Part shown: piece after piece, positions 50,689 to 62,487 of the stretch
Numbering within the stretch: position 1 is the stretch's first letter
Layout of the letters: the number at the start of each line of letters is the position of its first letter
Assembly (NCBI RefSeq): GCF_032854445.1
Contig: NC_088306.1
Coordinates: 12,645,386 to 12,709,385, forward strand
DNA from: Liolophura sinensis
Lineage: Eukaryota; Mollusca; Polyplacophora; Chitonida; Chitonidae
Reading direction: 5' to 3'
DNA length: 64,000 nucleotides
The notes under the pieces: generated by a model
What the model saw: the letters and a program-made list of their open reading frames with translations, nothing else
Databases searched by the model: none
Told to the model about the DNA's origin: nothing
Position numbers and translations under genes: made by a program

Positions 50689-50702
50689 ACCTCAGAAAAA
50701 GA

Positions 50703-51414
50703 TGGTCGTGGCAATTTGGGTCTGTTTTTACCCCTTGTGAGCAAGAGGTTCGTATGACGCACAAGTAGAATGGTGTAGTGAATGCTGTGCCGTTGAATAT
50801 GATGTAAAGGTCAGTTCTATTGTAACTTTGCAGTTGTTACACTTCCTTTGTTTTAATGAATTGACTTTCCATTTCAGTCCAAATTATTTGTTTTCGTTTT
50901 TTTTTTGGGGGGTTTTTTTAGTTTTTGACTTTTATTTTAATGGATACATGGATTTTTGATCGCTGTAAAAACAATATTATTGTTGGACTTTTTTCAGGTT
51001 CACAACCTCTTTGAAAGTTGATAATCTGTATAATGTAAACTGCTTCATTAGACTAGCAAAAAGTAGACCGCAGTATAAGAATTAAAAACTATGTTCCTCT
51101 TGTATGTACCTGTTCCCCAAGTTCATTCCGGCCATGTGTCCAAGACATTAAAAAATGTTATTCTTAGCTTCCTGACTCTGGATTCAGCATGTGGGGTTTA
51201 GCTGGTCAGCCTGTATACTGTGACGTCTGCTTAACAAGTGATGTCATCAGCATGGTGTTTTTTATACCCTTATTCTTGACCGCTGGCCAAGGTCACACAT
51301 GCGATGAATCAGTCGTACAAACAAATTGAAAAGGCTGAATTTGCATCATAGTGCATGTAACTTTTCCATTACTCAGGACTGACTCTTGATTCTAGCTATC
51401 CATATAAAGTCATG
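50703..51414. other. Intronic sequence, no gene seen
   Basis: T-rich run at 50900-50930. No recognised feature. Confidence 0.45.
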
Positions 51415-51730
51415 ATAGTGGTGCACAGATAGACAGAGATGTAGTGGTGCACAGATGGACAGAGATGTAGTGGTGCACAGATGGACAGAGATGTAGTGGT
51501 GCATAGATGGACAGAGATGTAGTGGTGCACAGATGGACAGAGATGTAGTGGTGCACAGATGGACAGATATAGTGGTGCACAGATGGACAGAGATGTAGTG
51601 GTGCTCAGATGGACAGGGATGTAGTGGTGCACAGATGGACGGAGATGTAGTGGTGCACAGATGGACAGAGATATTGTGGTGCGCAGATGGACAGAGATGT
51701 ATTGGTGCGCAGATGGACAGAGATGTTGTA
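51415..51730 (+). repeat. 26-bp tandem repeat, about 12 copies
   Basis: Unit gatggacagagatgtagtgg plus tgcaca, with one 24-bp copy. Ends 170 bp before CASK exon 'b'. Two overlapping minus frames are open only through periodicity. Confidence 0.95.
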
Positions 51731-51899
51731 ATGGGAATGGTTTGTGTGTAAATGTAGCTTCCAGACACAACAGGCTTACTGTATGTTAGGCACAGGTACA
51801 TGTACACTGTAAAGCACAGTGCACAATTGGATGGTTGGACAATGACATGCTGCGATTGTTAAAACTAATAAATAAACATTGTATTTTCTTTTTTTGCAG

Positions 51900-51977
51900 T
51901 TGTATGACAAGATTAATGCTAGGCCATCCCCAGCAGCCTACAACACCGATCTAGATGCTATCGAGAGAGCAACCGAG
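51900..51977 (+). CDS. CASK: CASK/Lin-2 exon 'b': end of first L27 and start of second L27 domain
   Basis: A 78-bp exon of 26 codons, phase 0 at both ends. It translates as LYDKINARPSPAAYN then TDLDAIERATE and continues directly from exon 'a' (...AALLE|LYDKIN). LYDKIN closes the first L27 helix bundle. The DLDAIERATE helix opens the second L27, which in CASK binds Lin-7/Veli. The acceptor is very strong (ttttctttttttgcag) and the donor gtactg is weaker. Being 0-0 phase, skipping it would keep the frame but break both L27 domains. A 26-bp minisatellite ends 170 bp upstream, and SINE copies in opposite orientation flank the exon. Identity is secure from the frame and phase fit with exons 'a' and 'c'. 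Confidence 0.93.
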
Positions 51978-52173
51978 GTACTGTTATCTTGTTTTTAATT
52001 CTTATATGTGATTCCTAGTATACATTTTGATACATAAATGTATAAAACACTTAATAATAGGGGTTATGTGCTAGCCATTTTAAGGGAAAGATAACCTAGT
52101 AATTATCAGATATCGAGTACACAGTTCGTGTATAATGTCAGATATACATGGAATAGCTATTGCTTAATCCCTT

Positions 52174-52292
52174 GACTCTGCCCTGTTCCAACACCCACAA
52201 TCCCACCCCCACCCCCACACCATAATGCTGGCGGCTAGTGGATAAGTGAAATATTCTTAAGTATGGCGTAAAACACCAGTCAAATCAATAAA
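52174..52292 (+). mobile_element. Family-A SINE, 3' part
   Basis: From gactctgccctgttccaaca, with a C/A-rich expansion where the family has tcctcccacc, through cataatgctggcggctagtg to caccagtcaaatcaataaac. Confidence 0.8.
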
Positions 52293-52335
52293 CCCATCAC
52301 TAATAAAACCAGTATGAACTGTTCTTGTGGGCTAA

Positions 52336-52662
52336 CCTGTCCCAATGTCTCAGTGGGTAGAGGGTCCGCTTCAGGGGCGGTAGATCCAGGTTTAGACCCC
52401 AAAAGAGGAAGTTGTAGCTTCCTCGCTTGCCGTTCAGCATTAAGGGAATAGTGCAACAACTAGTTGACTCATGTCAGTGTAATGGTTTGGGTGGGGCAGC
52501 TTACTTGCCTTTGATAAGTCGTTTCAGTGAAGCAAGACTAGATAAGAGAACGGTGGAAATCTGTCCTGCAACAAGGAGGCACATTACATGCACTCTAAAG
52601 ACTCTTTCGTCGTCATATGACTAAAAATTGTTAAGTGAGACGTTAAACCCACAAGCACTCAG
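52336..52662 (+). mobile_element. Family-B SINE, near full length, with 9-bp target duplication
   Basis: Head cccaatgtctcagtgggtag, body gaagttgtagcttcctcgct, and tail attgttaagtgagacgttaa. Flanking repeats gtgggctaa at 52327-52335 and 52663-52671. Confidence 0.92.
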
Positions 52663-52671
52663 GTGGGCTAA

Positions 52672-53349
52672 TTAAAAGTCAGCTTCACAGGTTGCATGGC
52701 ATCATTCAGAGACAGCATATAATACTAATCCAATATAAGGTGCACAAGTATTCATAAATATATAATCAATGTAATAATGCTACTCCGCAGTGATAAAATT
52801 AGCACGTTTGGACTTAAATGCATTTTAGTGGTTTAAGGTGAAATCTGAGAACGTTTTGATTTTCAGTAATTTAAGACTTGCTGCCAAATTATTGACCAAT
52901 CAGAGCTTTAAATTTGAACCTTTATTCTTAAGACTCAACTTATCAGTGATACACAGAAAGTTTGGTATTTTTGTCAAGTGAAATATAAGCAATGCTGGAA
53001 TGTTGATAAACTAAAGATGGCCACCAAAATAATTATACCTCCCTTAAAGGTAGGTAGGTCAGGATATACTGGAATCACCCTGTACGTTCCGTCTGTCTGT
53101 CTGTCTGTATACACGATTTTGTCCATGCATCTCCTCCCAAACTACTGCGATGATTTTGACATAACTTTCCATACATCTTGCCTATCTTCTGAACTTTTGC
53201 ATGCGTAAGCTTAATTACTGTCAGGTAATTATTTCATAATTACACCCAGTCCGTGCAACTCCAGTGGAACTTATTGTATAACTTTTACATCATTTAAACA
53301 TCTACATGCTTTATAAAATGACAGTCTCATTATTAGAAGACACAATTCA
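52672..53349. other. Intronic sequence, no gene seen
   Basis: Short (gtct)5 microsatellite at 53088-53108. Otherwise nothing. Confidence 0.45.
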
Positions 53350-53526
53350 TTATTTATTTATTTGATTGGTGTTTTACCCTGTACTGAGGAATATTTCACT
53401 TATACGACGGCGGCCAGCATTATGATTTTGTGGAAACCAGGCACAGCCTGGGGGAAACCCACAACCATCTGCAGGTTGCTGACAGACCTTCTCACATACG
53501 ACCAGAGAGGAAGCCAGCATGAACTG
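53350..53526 (-). mobile_element. Family-A SINE, 5'-truncated, with 8-bp target duplication
   Basis: Minus-strand copy with tail at the left (ttatttatttatttgattgg) and end at aagccagcatgaactg. Repeats acaattca at 53342-53349 and 53527-53534. Confidence 0.9.
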
Positions 53527-53534
53527 ACAATTCA

Positions 53535-54193
53535 CTATCATGATGCTGAAAATTATGTATGTATGTATGTACATGTATTACAAATTTTGGTCAGTTTTTG
53601 GCTATATCATCTAGCACAAACAAAGTACATTGCTAAATTAACTTTATTGACATAAATTTTGATGTTTCACAGCCAGACATCAAGAAAGAAGCATTTTATT
53701 TTATGACATTCTGTCCGGATTTCAGCAGGAAGACGTCATAATTGGTTTAGTTAACTTTATCATTAGTGCGTTTCACAACAAGACATGACGTCACAGTCTG
53801 TGAAGGCCTGCAGCTAAAACATTCAAGATAAAAATTATCAAATGCATGAAATCATCATACTGTCAAAATGTAAATAATAAATAGAATAATTTAATCTCAT
53901 TAAAGGTGGAAATGATAACCCTTGAGACACAAATCTTGAGCAGTGTTGATTATGATATTCTTGTGTTGCAATATCCTCTATGTAATAATAAAAGTGATAT
54001 ATAAGATGTGATATAACACTTTTATCAGTGAAGAAAATCCGGATATTTCACGAGTATATAAGTAATAAATGATAATACAATGCTTTAAGATCTCCAGAGC
54101 TGACAAAGGTGAATTTACACAACTAACTATCAAATAAAGTACTATTTGTATGGCTTGTACCACATGGGGAGAAATTTCTTAAAATTGATTTGT
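53535..54193. other. Intronic sequence, no gene seen
   Basis: AT-rich. A short gtat microsatellite at 53557-53575. No gene. Confidence 0.45.
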
Positions 54194-54207
54194 AATGAGG
54201 ATTTCAT

Positions 54208-54361
54208 TTATTTATTTATTTATTTGATTAGTGTTTTACGCCGTACTCAAGAATATTTCACTTACGCGACAGCGGCCAGCATTATGGTGGGAGGAAACCG
54301 GGCAGAGCCCAGGGGAAACCCACGACCATCCGCAGGTTGCTGACAGACCTTCCCACGTATG
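54208..54361 (-). mobile_element. Family-A SINE, 5'-truncated, with 14-bp target duplication
   Basis: Very close to the family consensus (ttttacgccgtactcaagaa, ggccagcattatggtgggag). Perfect flanking repeats aatgaggatttcat at 54194-54207 and 54362-54375 suggest a recent insertion. Confidence 0.95.
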
Positions 54362-54375
54362 AATGAGGATTTCAT

Positions 54376-55323
54376 GATGTATTTTTAATAACCCAGCTGT
54401 AAATACATAATTATATGTGGAAAGTACGTGATGAATTTTACCCAAAGTGTAAAACCCTCCATTAGGCCTTTTCCATGTGTACCTGTAGATCATTACATCA
54501 AGCAGTAAGGCACATAACATCCCAGCATTTCCTGTCATTCCATTTTTGCCTCAGAGGTATCGAGAATGATTGGGAGCTTTGAAGTTGTGATGATGAGTAC
54601 AGAGTGCTTTATGCTCTCTCTACATCAACGGTGACATACATTTCCACTTCACTCCGTAACGAGGTTTATTCGTACGGGAAACCGAGGCTGATTGGATGGC
54701 AGAACCCAGCACTGTTGATACGCAATTATCTGCAGCCAATCAATAGCCTCTTATCATCAAGGGGCAAAAGTCTAGCCAACCTTGACGGCATTTAGAGGCG
54801 CTTCGCTCCCACCAAGTGTTTAATAACTCATCCTTGGCCAGCAAGAATTACATCATCACGTCACCAAGTCTCCATGTCGAGATAGGGCCATCTCTAGTTG
54901 ATGTCTGTTTTATTTGCGTGCCATGGGAGACGGAGAGAAGATTATTTGATTGGCTGGCTTTTGCGCCTGTTGATGTGAAAAGCAGTCTAATCTGTGGCTT
55001 CACATATCCTTGCTTGCACACCTTCAAGATAGTTCAATCAATAAACCATTTCTCAATGCATCAGTTGAAAGTTCAGCCCTGACGCATCTGGTTCTGCGAT
55101 AAACTGGATAAAGGGAGAGCACTTGTGATGAGCTAGCTCTTATTAATTTCCTCCTTTGAATAGATTGAAAAAAGTGTGGAAGTTGGTACAAACATTGTGA
55201 GATGATAATATAATTGCATGATCTTAGAATATTCCATTCACATGCACAGCGCTGAGCACCATAGCAGATTGGGATTACCAGGATACAGTAAGAATTCCCT
55301 TTAAAAAGCCATACTGATACCAT
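54376..55323. other. Intronic sequence with a GC-richer island
   Basis: 54600-55020 is non-repetitive and GC-richer, with homeobox-like cgcaattatc and tgattggatgg. Plausible regulatory DNA, not demonstrated. Confidence 0.3.
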
Positions 55324-55591
55324 GAACTCGAGACCTGGGATTAAACCAGGGTCAGGCCATTCCAGAGACTATAAAAATGGTACTTGTTGCTGCCTCGGTT
55401 TGGCGCCCAGCGCTAAGAGGTTAGAGCAAGGAAACAGGACTGGTTCAATGGCCCAGTATAGTGTGACTGGGTGAAGTGTCCTGCCTGGTGTCCAGAGCAC
55501 TGATACTTCAGTGGCAGCAGTGTAGACACACCTAATGACTCCTCATCGTCATGGGACTGAAAAATTTGTAAGTTTGACCCAAAACCCTAAA
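55324..55591 (+). mobile_element. Family-C SINE, 5'-truncated
   Basis: Starts in the anticodon/box-B side (actcgagacctgggattaaa). It shares aatggtacttgttgctgcct and gtgactgggtgaagtgtcc with the 49899 copy and ends gactgaaaaatttgtaag. Confidence 0.82.
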
Positions 55592-55640
55592 CATATACAT
55601 ACATACATACATACATACATACATACATACATACATACAA
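55592..55640 (+). repeat. (cata)n microsatellite, about 12 units
   Basis: Directly follows the family-C tail, as often seen for SINE tails that seed microsatellites. Confidence 0.9.
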
Positions 55641-55665
55641 TATACATAAAAACCATATATAGTAA

Positions 55666-55906
55666 ATAGTGCGGCACCACAGCACAGTGAGTCAAGAGCT
55701 TCTCACCTCCTGTGGTGGCTCTGAAGTCCAGCTCATGCTGGCTTCCTCTCTGGTCACACATGGATATTAAAGTCTGCTCGCAACCTGCAGATGGTGGTGG
55801 CTGTCCATGAGCTCTGACTGGTTTCCTCCCACTGTAATGCTAACTGCTGTCCTGTAACTGAAATTTTGAGTATGGCGTAGAACACTGATCAAATAAATAT
55901 ATTAAT
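55666..55906 (+). mobile_element. Family-A SINE, diverged
   Basis: Head partly readable (cacagtgagtcaagagcttc), body agctcatgctggcttcctct and ctcccactgtaatgctaact, tail gaacactgatcaaataaata. Confidence 0.82.
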
Positions 55907-56924
55907 CAAATTATTAAAAATTGACACAAAATTACCTGCTCATGGAATTCCTATGTCAGATTATTTCATGGCCCATTAAAACTAATAATGAGTCTTGATC
56001 TATACACAAAGAATGTTATGCATGGTATTGTTTTTCACTCAGGAAAGGTATCAAAGTCTATAATAATGGCAGTAAAAATAGATACTTTTTATGGAAGACT
56101 GTTTGCTTCCCAGTTTGAGAGCTTGCTTCAGTTGAGACATTCAGATGTTTTCCATGAATACTGATTTTATTTAGAACGTGAGCAGTTTTGCCGGGTAGGT
56201 GAACCTGGTGAAGATGCTTGTCTTTGAATAGCTTACCATATTTCTTCAACCTGTTCACTTGCCATAATATACCTGCAGTATTGCTGAAGTACATATATCA
56301 AGTAGACCATAATCTTTTCATGTATTTAAAGACTTTTTTGAATGCATTTGGACCATCTTGATTTTTTTTTAATGTGGTGATATTTAATTTATGCTTCGTT
56401 GGGTTTGCTATCATCATGGCTTCTTCGAAAATTTAATCATCAAAGGCCAATGAATGTCATCAAAATAGGCTTTAAACAGTTCCAGGGGAACTTGTGGAAA
56501 GATTGAATAAAAAGGGTAGACACACAATCGGAAATTACCTTGCAGCAATATGGTACTTTATTGGGTTTGCTCTTCCTCACATGTGAGAAATCCGTAGTTT
56601 TGGAAATTGTTAAAATATTTCCGACATTTCAGTTCCCCCTTCCTCATTAAGCAAACAGTATATATACGTGTATAAGTGAGTGGATATCTTTGAGTGTGCT
56701 GCCAAACACTATCAAAGCATCCTGGCAATCAGTGATCAGTTTCTTGATTGTTGGTCACATGGTTTCGCAAGGATATTACCCACCTTTACAATGTCAGTGG
56801 CTCTCTTTCCTAGATAATTGAGGACACATACCTTGACTGTATCCATTTGTAGAATTATTATCAAAAGAGGATATAGCCTTAACAGGGGAGCATTCTTACT
56901 GGCTACAATAGCTCTCCCTGTTTA
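55907..56924. other. Intronic sequence, no gene seen
   Basis: No recognised element. Confidence 0.45.
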
Positions 56925-56932
56925 TAGGTTGA

Positions 56933-57184
56933 GGGGCCCCCGTGGCTCAGATGGTCAGAGCGCTAGCGCAGCGTAATGACGCAGGAGCTTGTCACCAGTG
57001 CGGTCACTGTCAGTTCAAGTCCAGCCCATGCTGGCTTCCTCTCCGGCTGTACATGGGGAGGTCTGCCAGGAACCTGTTAATGAGCTCTGCCCGATTTTCT
57101 CCCACCATAATGCTGGCCGCCGTCGTATAAGTAAAATATTCTTGAATACAGCGTAAAACACCAATCAAATAAATAAATAAATCT
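56933..57184 (+). mobile_element. Family-A SINE, full length, with 8-bp target duplication
   Basis: Head gcccccgtggctcagatggt with a complete arm and box B, and a short deletion after ccaggaacctg. Repeats taggttga at 56925-56932 and 57185-57192. Confidence 0.93.
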
Positions 57185-57482
57185 TAGGTTGAAACATTCT
57201 ATATCTTGTTAAACTTAGACTCAGAACTCAGACTGTACACCAAAAGATGCCAGATTGAGACGTGATAATTTGGTGAGAATGGGTACTGGGTGTACTCATC
57301 ATTAGGTACTAGGGTAAAAAAAAAAACAAATATTTAAGCACTGGTCAGAGCTCTGTGTCAGAATACTGGTCTGGGACTCCTCTCTGGTGTATTTCCTCCA
57401 GCCCTAATACTGACATCTATCGTGTTAAGAAAAATTCATGAGAATGATGACAAACATCAGTGAGGTCTGGTGTATGGGGTGG

Positions 57483-57660
57483 TGGGACTGTATGTCAGCA
57501 TTGGGACTGTATGTCAGCCTTGGGACTGTATGTCAGCATTGGGACTCTGTGTCATCCTTGGGACTGTATGCCAGCCTTGGGACTGTATGTCAGCCTTGAG
57601 ACTGTAAGTCAGCATTGGGACTGTATGTCAGCATTGGGACTGTATGTCAGCCTTGGGACC
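57483..57660 (+). repeat. 19-bp tandem repeat, about 9 copies
   Basis: Unit tgggactgtatgtcagcat/cct. One + frame across it (57460-57693) is open only through the repeat. Confidence 0.93.
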
Positions 57661-57844
57661 TGTCAGCTGCAGGCAGATATGACTTCTGGCTAAATTAATG
57701 TTGAAAGTAAGCCACATTTATAATCCCTGAACAAACAAATACACAGACTAACATTTATACTGGATACTCGCACAACAGGTAAGTGGAAATGGAATACTGA
57801 AACATGTACAGATATGTATAGTCCTTGATGTACGATTACTGTTT

Positions 57845-58083
57845 GTTTGATTTATTTGATTGGTGTTCAACACTGTACTTATGTTAAGAATATTTTACTT
57901 ATATAGTTGTAACCAGCACTGTGAAGGAAACGGGGCCTAGCCCATGACCAACCTCCGGTTGCTGTCAGATCATTGCATGTGCAACCAGAGAGGAAGCCAG
58001 CGTGAGTGTGAGCCAGTCAATTGGCGAGTCTCCTGGGTCATTGTGCTGTGCTAGCGAGCTAACCACTAAGCCACAGAGGCCTC
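57845..58083 (-). mobile_element. Family-A SINE, full length but diverged
   Basis: Minus-strand tail tttgatttatttgattggtg through to a head ending ccacagaggcc, with a recognisable tRNA-like arm (tgtgctagcgagctaaccac). Confidence 0.88.
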
Positions 58084-61000
58084 TACATGAATTCTAATAT
58101 ACATGTATGGCTCATATATAATGGAAGAGTACAAAACAGACATGAAATGAACTCTAACTACTGTAGCTAATCTAAATTTTTCCCCATGACTGTGTTTCTC
58201 ATTTTACTTGAATATGAAAGCTCTGTTGATCTTAGAAAGATGCTTTGATGTTTGGATCATTTCATCTGGGAAAATAACTGTTTCATCACTAAAAGTAATA
58301 TCTTATGATTATCTCTGCTTCTGAAATGCATACAGATCATGGCACCAGCAGGAAATGATCTAGCTGTGACCCAAGTGTTTAAAACGCTCGCCTGTCGGTC
58401 ACGGGGACCCAAGTGGTTAAAGGTGCTTAATTGTCTTCCAATCTCAAGGATGCAGCTATAAAGATTATGACCTGTTTATTCATCATGTTACCGGGAGGGC
58501 TTCTGAGAGACGTAATGCTGACTATAAAACCACCAAAAACAATGGAATTAGCCCTAGCCCTGCCCTAACTGATCTCCAGTTGGCTGCCCAGTATGCCCAG
58601 TAGTGGGTAACGTCATAGATGGCCAACCCAAGTTTAGATCATCTGGGAATTCGCATCAAAACGACGTCATTTTTGAGATAGATTCTAGCTACCCAGGAGC
58701 AAATATACTGCCGTAACAATTTGATCCCATATTTGGTGACGTTTAAAGTTCCAGTTTATGACACTGTTATCTTTGATCAGGCTTCATATTCTTAGATTTC
58801 AGACAGATTTTTAGAATTTGATCGTTGTCCAGGAGATTTAAGCTATAGATTTATACTGTGTTACACTGTACATTTCATGTGTTTATCTTAAGATTTAATA
58901 TATATTTACCATCCTTTTGCTCTGTCCATTTCACAACAACCCTCTATTTCCTGAGGGATTCTAAATTCATACCTATATGCGATGACTTCTACCCGTACGT
59001 GTTATTTTCAGCATTCGGAATAGCTTATGTCTATATATACATGTAGGGGTCTACCCATTAGTGTACAATATAAATACATGTAAGATTTGGATTAGTTCCC
59101 GTTAGTGTACAGAGATTTGGTATTTAGTAGTTTTCCGTTCAGTTAGTAGTATTTTATAACTACTGAGTGGAGGTGCCATTGTGGAAATTCGGCTGCATTC
59201 CCCTCATAGGTTTCAGTTGTATTTAATGCAGAGAACATTAAAATTATTCAATCTTGTGCTGTAAATTTATGCCTTCCTGAGGGCCAGTTCAGCTGGAAAC
59301 GTGAAAAATCTGACTTCATGATTTTTCGACGACCTGTTCTAGATCTTACAACCATATGCAGAACAGCTAACCATTTCGTGGGGAAATTTGATACACTTGC
59401 TGTCACTATTGTAACTTTTTTAAACACTGAGCTTTGACAGCTTGTAAAGGTTGAATTATGTATGACATAATTCAGAGAAGACTAACTAGTGTTGGCAGGA
59501 AAATGCATAAAGCCAGCCTCATTATCTAGTGATTTTAAGTGCCAAGTACTTAGATTAATGTACACTTTTTCATTATTGTTTTATACTCAGTTTGACAATA
59601 TATACAGGGATATCTAATCATGAATAAATACTAATTCTGGACACTAATCCTTTATGGTTTGTTTTTCTTATTTAATACCATACTGGTGAATTTATCGCTT
59701 ATCTACCCTGTGGTGATTTATAAGTGAAGGAAACCAAAGTGCCCAAAGTAAACAGCAAACCTTTGGCAAGTTTATGATGAACTTTTACAAGTGTAACATA
59801 TGCAAGTAATTGAAAAATGGTCTTCTCCATACTCGTGGAAAAAAAGTGGTCTTCAACTGACGATAATACTGGTATTAAATATAAAAAAAATGGTATTAAA
59901 TAAAAAAAACAGAGATAAAAGATTAAATAAATTATTACCCCAAGTGGAGTTCTAAAGTTAAAAAAGACTATAGATTTTATTTTTTCAGTATTTCTGATAA
60001 ACTTACGCATTGAGGTACTGTATATAGATGATCTTACCATGCATACATGTATTCTCTTGAAGCCTTTCCTAACTGAATGGCTTTGGCTCATGTGAAAGTC
60101 TGCATGCATTATGGTGGTCAGGGCACTATTATGGCTGAGTGGCTAGATCTAAGGATCTATACCAAGTCGGGTCATGATAATCTTTGAAATACCCTGATGA
60201 ACACAGAGCGTAAGGTATTTATTGTTTTTGAAGTGCATCTAGCAGTATTTTTGTACGCTGGTGTTTTTTTCAAGGGGAACAACTCTGTTTGGCTTGGTTG
60301 ATCTGATTCACAGCATTTTCATACACATGAAAAACGGGGCATAATGAACAAAAATGGTGCTGTCGTTCTGTGTATAGGACACAACTTGCAGCGTGTTTAT
60401 TGCATACAGGTTTAGAAAATCATTAACTAATAATTAATCTGTCAAGTTTTAATTGACTTGTGTCGATTAATTCAATGATTGTACTATTTAATATTCTGTC
60501 AAGATAGCAAAGATCACACTGCCTGGAAATCCTTTACAAACTTGACTTTGGGTGTCAGCCAGAATTTGTACACTTCCATTTATCACAATTGACAGCGTGT
60601 TATTAAGAGTGGTTTTTAAGGATTCCTTTTGTCCGATGTGCTATTTTCAGCGGAAACGACAGAGCACACTGACTGCAGCTGACATTTTCCATTAAAGAAT
60701 GTTAGAAGGCTTGGCTGAAGGCATGGTTGTTTCTCAGAAAGCGATTTCCAACCTGAATGATAAGAGACAATCATGATTGCATTGCTGAATGAAAGCGTTC
60801 TTACAGGTGCAAAAAAGGGTTAATAAAATTGGGTGCTTACAATGACATGGAGTCGGATCGGCTTTGTAGGAATGGAAAAGAAGAAACACAGACTTGTGTA
60901 TATGTTACTGTAGCAAAAGGAATCTGTGACTCTCATGCCTCTACAGGTAGCACACACTAAGTGTTACCTGACAAACACTGGGCCTAAGATTTACATACTC

Positions 61001-62380
61001 TTACTTTTCTCAAGGCCTTTGTTTTGTTTTTAAAATAGTGGACATTGCTCCATTGTATGGCCTTTTTGGGATTTCATTTTACTTCTGTCAGCAGTTCACA
61101 AGACTCTGTTATTGTATTAAAAAAAAGGTCGGCCGAGCTTGTAGCCATCATTATGACTTTTGCCAGCCAGGATGTCTCACCAACTGGGCCAAATAAAACT
61201 GTGAAAGCTTGTTATTGCTCTTGTGGATATCTTTTTACATTCAAATATGATTTATAAATCTGTATGATATGATTTTTCAAGAAATAAAATTACAAGAAGA
61301 AATGGCAGAATGATTTGTACAATATGGAAGTTTTGTTTTTTCAAATTAGGATGTAAAGTTTTCCTGTCCTCGGGGTGTGTAACCTTGAACTGTGATGAAT
61401 TTAAATGGAAACCCAATTAAAAGTAACATTTTGCAGCACGAGTGAAGCTTTTTGTTTATTTTTTTCTCAAATCTATTTCCTGATAAACATTATGACATAG
61501 TCCATAAAATCTTCTGGTATTAGCTGTATGTATTTGTTAAGAATCAGTCAGCACTTTCTTTAATAGGCCTAAATTAAGTATAGCTAAAAAATTAAATAAA
61601 GTTCAGCCAAAAGGGATAATGTAACCCCTGGGTATTTCTTTTCTGCCCTGAAATGAATTTGTACACCAAATATACAGCTTCTGGTTGAATAAATAAAATG
61701 AAATATATTCTGTAATGCCAATATTCTTGAAATATTTTTATCTCCCTGAAAATGAATATTTGTGATGGTGTACATGTAAAATGAGTGATCAGATATTCTG
61801 TTTTTCTGTAGACATCTGCATCTGTTTCTTATGGATGCAACACCTAATACATACTTGTCAGATTTTACTGAAACTTTTTAAATGGTATGGTGAACAAACA
61901 TGTAAAAATGTGCAAGCATGTGCTTTTTGGGAAGCATTCCCAAAGTTATTGTTGTATCAAGATGGCATCTTGTCTTCACAGAATTGAGAGCTCATTTGTT
62001 AACACAGTTCCTTATACTTGGTATAGCACTCAACATGTCAGATAAAAATTAAGAAGTGTCATGATGACCCCCTGAAGATGTACATTTGTACATGTATTTT
62101 CAGTCAGACAGTAACAATTCCTTTGTCAAAGACTTATCAAAAGGTGATTCTAAATTTCAGTGATGTGAGTACCATGGATTAAGGTTTTAGGGGGGAGGGG
62201 GCATTAAGGATACGTCATCATTTTGTGACTTGTTTAACTTGATGTCAGCCTTTTGAGACCGCAGAACATTTGGAAAATTACAGTATGTCACTAAATCATA
62301 CCTCCGCAGCAAACGATGTTTTGTTTTGGTGGGTTGGGTTGGGTGTCGCTGTGTGTTTACCTTGCTCTCTAACCATGTCC
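58084..62380. other. Intronic sequence, no gene seen
   Basis: No coding family recognised. 58560-58720 and 60500-60830 are non-repetitive, somewhat GC-richer stretches that could be regulatory. A tRNA-like scrap at about 60119-60180 is too decayed to call. G-rich tract at 62190-62201. Confidence 0.4.
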
Positions 62381-62400
62381 TAACTGCTGCTTATTTTTAG

Positions 62401-62487
62401 GTTATCCACTCCGTACAGGATGTGCCGGAACACTTGTCTGCGGAGAGTGAAGAACTGCAGGCTATTCTGCTGCAGCCACATGTGGTG
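62401..62487 (+). CDS. CASK: CASK/Lin-2 exon 'c': second L27 domain
   Basis: An 87-bp exon of 29 codons, phase 0 at both ends. It encodes VIHSVQDVPEHLSAES followed by EELQAILLQPHVV, matching the middle of the second (Lin-7-binding) L27 of CASK. The family shows the same order: a V-L-E-E-I helix, an acidic loop, then ELK-RIL-QPH. The acceptor is cttatttttag. I chose donor gtgagt at 62488 over the overlapping gtggtg three bases earlier, because gtgagt fits the consensus and keeps two hydrophobic residues after QPH. The next expected residues (ALLQTHD-like) are not found before the window ends, so the following exon lies beyond 64000. Confidence 0.93.

Larger units (their letters stand above)
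9302..51899 (+). other. CASK: CASK intron, 42.6 kb
   Basis: Bounded by donor gtcagt at 9302 and acceptor ttttttgcag at 51899, with phase 0 on both sides. It contains most of the satellites, both DNA transposon remnants and the candidate alternative exon, listed separately. Confidence 0.85.
51978..62400 (+). other. CASK: CASK intron, 10.4 kb
   Basis: Donor gtactg at 51978 to acceptor ttatttttag at 62400, with phase 0 on both sides. SINE-rich, with its elements listed separately. Confidence 0.85.

Noticed and set aside
51373-51807. Two overlapping minus ORFs (144 and 124 codons) as genes
   Set aside because: They are open only across the 26-bp repeat and give repetitive peptides.
57345-57465. 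Family-D SINE 3' part
   Set aside because: Weak resemblance (tttcctccagccctaatact) without tail or target duplication.
60119-60180. Third family-C SINE or tRNA-like head
   Set aside because: Only scattered matches (ggctgagtggctaga, caagtcgggtcatgat), too decayed to assign.
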